A program made the position numbers and the translations under genes. The notes beneath the pieces were generated by a model that did not search any database, had not been told where the DNA came from, and worked only from the letters and a program-made list of their open reading frames with translations. DNA of 20,691 nucleotides from a virus. The stretch covers positions 1 through 20,691 of IMG/VR virus record IMGVR_UViG_3300034375_010199; one strand, given 5' to 3'. Shown one piece after another: positions 18,930 through 20,691 of the stretch (position 1 is the stretch's first letter; each line of letters opens with the position of its first letter).

Positions 18930-19704
18930 AATGAACGACCAGCAGGTCGCTGGGCTGGCCGCTGCCATCTGCGCAACGGCCGAGGCCATGGGCCAGGAAA
19001 TGAACCCCGGTACGGCGGCGATGATGGCCGAAGACCTCTGTGCCTACCCGGTGCCTGTCGTCAAAGCCGCTTTGAAGGCGTGCCGCTTCGAAGTGAAGGG
19101 CAAGCTGGCGATGGCCGACATTCTGCAGCGCGTCCAGTCCTCCGATGGGCGCCCGGGCAAGGATGAGGCCTGGGCTATCGCCATGACCACCAACGACGAA
19201 TTCGAAACGGTGGTGTTGACCGACGAGATCCAGCTGGCCCTGGCCGCGGCGAAACCCATATTGGACGGCGGCGACAAAATCGGCGCGCGCATGGCGTTCA
19301 TCGACGCCTACCAGCGGTTCGTGGGCCAGGCCCGCGATGATGCGAAACCAGTCAACTGGCACGTGTCCGTGGGTTTCGACGCCAACCGCCGCATCCAGGC
19401 TGTGACCAAGGCAATGGATCTGAAGCGCATCCCGCGCGAACACGCCCAGAAGTACCTGGCAGACCTGAGCGTTGAGCCGATCACCGAGGATGGCCGGGCC
19501 ATTGCCGGATTGCTTACTGGCAACGTAACCCGGCCGGAAGCCGCCCTTCGCGCAAAGATCGAGATCGTTAAAAGCTCGATGCTGGAAATGCGCAAAGCCA
19601 GCGCAGAGCAGAAGGACGAGATACGGATTGCAGCGGCCAATGAGTTGGCGAACCGACGGGCGCTGCTGATCAAGCAGGCCCAGGAATTGGAGGCACGAGC
19701 ATGA
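18916..19704 (+). CDS. Replication-region hypothetical protein, possible helicase-loader analogue
   Basis: A 262-aa protein from the ATG at 18916, which lies inside the end of the O-like gene (14-base overlap), with AGG 8 bases upstream. The N-terminal part (AAAICATAEAMG through VVKAALKACRFEVKGKLAMADILQRV, about 10-70) resembles the helical start of phage helicase-loader or replisome proteins. The stretch GRPGKDEAWAIAMTTNDEFETVVLTDEIQLAL (about 77-108) and the GARMAFIDAYQRFV segment are typical of conserved phage proteins next to replication initiators. It has no Walker motifs, so it is not a DnaC-like ATPase. The position of lambda P supports a replication role, by inference. The C-terminus is helical and charged. 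Confidence 0.78.
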   Translation: MNTSEMNDQQVAGLAAAICATAEAMGQEMNPGTAAMMAEDLCAYPVPVVKAALKACRFEVKGKLAMADILQRVQSSDGRPGKDEAWAIAMTTNDEFETVVLTDEIQLALAAAKPILDGGDKIGARMAFIDAYQRFVGQARDDAKPVNWHVSVGFDANRRIQAVTKAMDLKRIPREHAQKYLADLSVEPITEDGRAIAGLLTGNVTRPEAALRAKIEIVKSSMLEMRKASAEQKDEIRIAAANELANRRALLIKQAQELEARA

Positions 19705-20147
19705 CCATCGACAAGCAGAAACTCCAGAAACTGCTGTGGAGCGAAGTCGCCTCTTGGAAGGCTGACTGCAGTGAGTGGAAGCAGAGCTCTGAAGCGCTTG
19801 GTGAATTCCTCGGCGAGAAGACCGTAGAGGAGGTTGCGCTGGAGCTGCTGACCGAGAACGAGCGGCTGGCGGCTGCGTGCGAAAGGGCGGAGCAGGTTAT
19901 CAACGCCGAGAGCAAATCCGCAGCAATTGCAACTGGACGGGCAAACCTACTGCAAGCCGAGCGCGACCAGCTCAAGGCTGAGAACGTGGCGCTGCTGAGC
20001 ACACTGAAGGGTATGACCTCAATGTACGGCCACTGCTGGGACTTGGTGGATGGCGGCTTGCTATGCATGCAGGACAACGTTCAGCGCTTCGAAGACGCCC
20101 ACGAGGCAGCACAGAAGGTGATCGCCGCCATGGGCAAGGGGGAGTAG
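19701..20147 (+). CDS. Coiled-coil hypothetical phage protein
   Basis: A 148-aa protein that starts at 19701 with GGAGG 7 bases upstream and overlaps the previous stop by 4 bases. The sequence is largely helical, with a heptad-like, Glu/Ala/Leu-rich stretch (about 42-100: VEEVALELLTENERLAAACERAEQ, ANLLQAERDQLKAENVALL) that predicts a coiled coil. There are three tryptophans near the N-terminus and three cysteines. I do not recognise a family; Ead/Ea22-type early phage proteins share this look but the match is too weak to claim. Confidence 0.75.
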   Translation: MTIDKQKLQKLLWSEVASWKADCSEWKQSSEALGEFLGEKTVEEVALELLTENERLAAACERAEQVINAESKSAAIATGRANLLQAERDQLKAENVALLSTLKGMTSMYGHCWDLVDGGLLCMQDNVQRFEDAHEAAQKVIAAMGKGE

Positions 20148-20149
20148 TC

Positions 20150-20365
20150 ATGACCCAGCCAATCGAAACGACAAAGGTCGGGATGATCGTTCGGAAAATC
20201 AGAAGCGGAACGATGTACCAAATCGACATCGTGGAAGCGGATAGCGTGTATCTGCGCCCTTATTGGCCTGGGCACGGCTCCAGGTCGACATGGAAGACGC
20301 GCACCCACCTTTGGCGAGACTACAGCCGCGTGGATGACACAGCGGTAACGGAGGGTCAGCCATGA
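20150..20365 (+). CDS. Small hypothetical phage protein
   Basis: A 71-aa protein from the ATG at 20150, with GGGGAG just upstream and 2 bases after the previous stop; a longer frame beginning inside that gene is rejected. The sequence looks like a small beta-barrel (KVGMIVRKIRSGTMYQIDIVEADSVYLRPY, then STWKTRTHLWRDYSRV), a type common among short phage proteins placed before NinB-like genes. Its function is unknown. It overlaps the next gene by 4 bases (ATGA). Confidence 0.75.
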   Translation: MTQPIETTKVGMIVRKIRSGTMYQIDIVEADSVYLRPYWPGHGSRSTWKTRTHLWRDYSRVDDTAVTEGQP

Positions 20366-20691
20366 CCGACAAAATCTCCGTCAACTGCCAGGCCAAGCTC
20401 ACCGAGGCGATCACATGCTTGACCACCATGTACCGGGACAAGAAGTTTGTTGTGGTCTCCCTGCGCCCGGGCAAGGACCGCACCCTCGACCAGAACCGGC
20501 TGTGGTTCGGGATGTACAAGCGAATCGCCGAAATGACCCAGATCGGCGATGCGGCGGACGCTCGACGCTACTGCAAGCTGCACTTTGGCGTGCAGATCTT
20601 GTTGAACGAGGACGCAGGGTTCCAGGCCGAGTGGTACCGGGTCATGCGCCATCTTCCCTACGAAACGAAGCTGACCATGATGGGGGAATGC
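20362..20691 (+). CDS. NinB-like recombination protein, 3' end cut by the window
   Basis: The first 110 residues are visible. The motif RTLDQNRLWFGMYKRIAEM (about 43-61) corresponds to the SLDQNRKLW region of lambda NinB (Orf), which helps RecA-type recombination by acting with single-strand binding protein on ssDNA. The preceding FVVVSLRPGK strand and the later DARRYCKLHFGVQIL helix also fit. Homology is suggestive rather than certain. The ATG at 20362 has GGAGGG upstream and overlaps the previous stop, so it continues the rightward operon. Confidence 0.7.
   Translation, partial: MTDKISVNCQAKLTEAITCLTTMYRDKKFVVVSLRPGKDRTLDQNRLWFGMYKRIAEMTQIGDAADARRYCKLHFGVQILLNEDAGFQAEWYRVMRHLPYETKLTMMGEC

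Noticed and set aside
18240-18989. 249-codon minus-strand frame opposite the O-like gene
   Set aside because: The plus-strand gene has a winged-helix domain and coupled start; the minus frame has no start signal or family resemblance.
1-20691. Integrase, attachment site, tRNA or rRNA genes, insertion sequences
   Set aside because: I looked for each by protein motifs and gene order and found no transposase or integrase and no recognisable tRNA; a covariance-model search could still reveal a small RNA.

Overview
The window reads as the early, immunity and replication half of a lambda-like prophage in a Pseudomonas. I favour the fluorescens/putida side of the genus, by inference only. Support comes from the lambda-type gene order and from gene families I know mainly from Pseudomonas and its phages: DUF1654, DUF2388, a prophage NdpA/YejK protein, and a RecT plus YqaJ exonuclease pair. 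No integrase, att site, lysis, packaging or structural gene is visible, so this is an internal part of the element.

Layout. (1) Positions 1-333 hold an AT-rich, probably truncated gene with a zinc-ribbon-like motif, convergent with the prophage. (2) Positions 322-8754 are a long leftward operon. Read from its promoter-proximal end it carries small phage proteins (one DUF551), a coiled-coil DUF1351-like protein, RecT, YqaJ exonuclease, several unknowns, NdpA/YejK and a C5 cytosine methyltransferase. One small gene at 3303 points the other way. (3) Positions 8961-9760 hold an isolated rightward gene, then a leftward promoter (TTGACA, 17 bp, TTAAAT) overlapped by three copies of a 14-bp operator. 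(4) Positions 9767-14803 are accessory genes, mostly leftward and separated by terminators: an SOS-box-controlled DUF1654 gene, a membrane/zinc-ribbon protein, an AT-rich cysteine-rich gene flanked by two diverged copies of a small gene, a DUF2388 gene, and a two-gene module (unknown protein plus XRE-ImmA/IrrE metallopeptidase) with its own promoter and inverted-repeat operator. (5) Positions 14804-16500 are the immunity switch: a small membrane protein coupled to a CI/S24 repressor, three operators, divergent cro, a CII-like gene and a strong terminator. (6) Positions 16566-20691 are a rightward operon: antirepressor, wHTH-HNH protein, O-like replication protein with iteron-like repeats inside it, a downstream replication-associated unknown, two small unknowns and the start of a NinB-like gene.

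How it works together (inference). The same operator, TTAAGC-NN-GCTKAA, occurs three times at the CI/cro switch and three times about 6 kb away at the leftward promoter. CI would therefore silence both the replication operon and the recombination operon, as lambda CI does at OR and OL. On SOS induction CI would self-cleave at Ala97-Gly98, releasing both operons. The DUF1654 gene would be derepressed directly through LexA. The genes between the two operator clusters are not under the lytic promoters and look like lysogen-expressed cargo; the XRE-ImmA module and the AT-rich cysteine-rich gene are the least explained.
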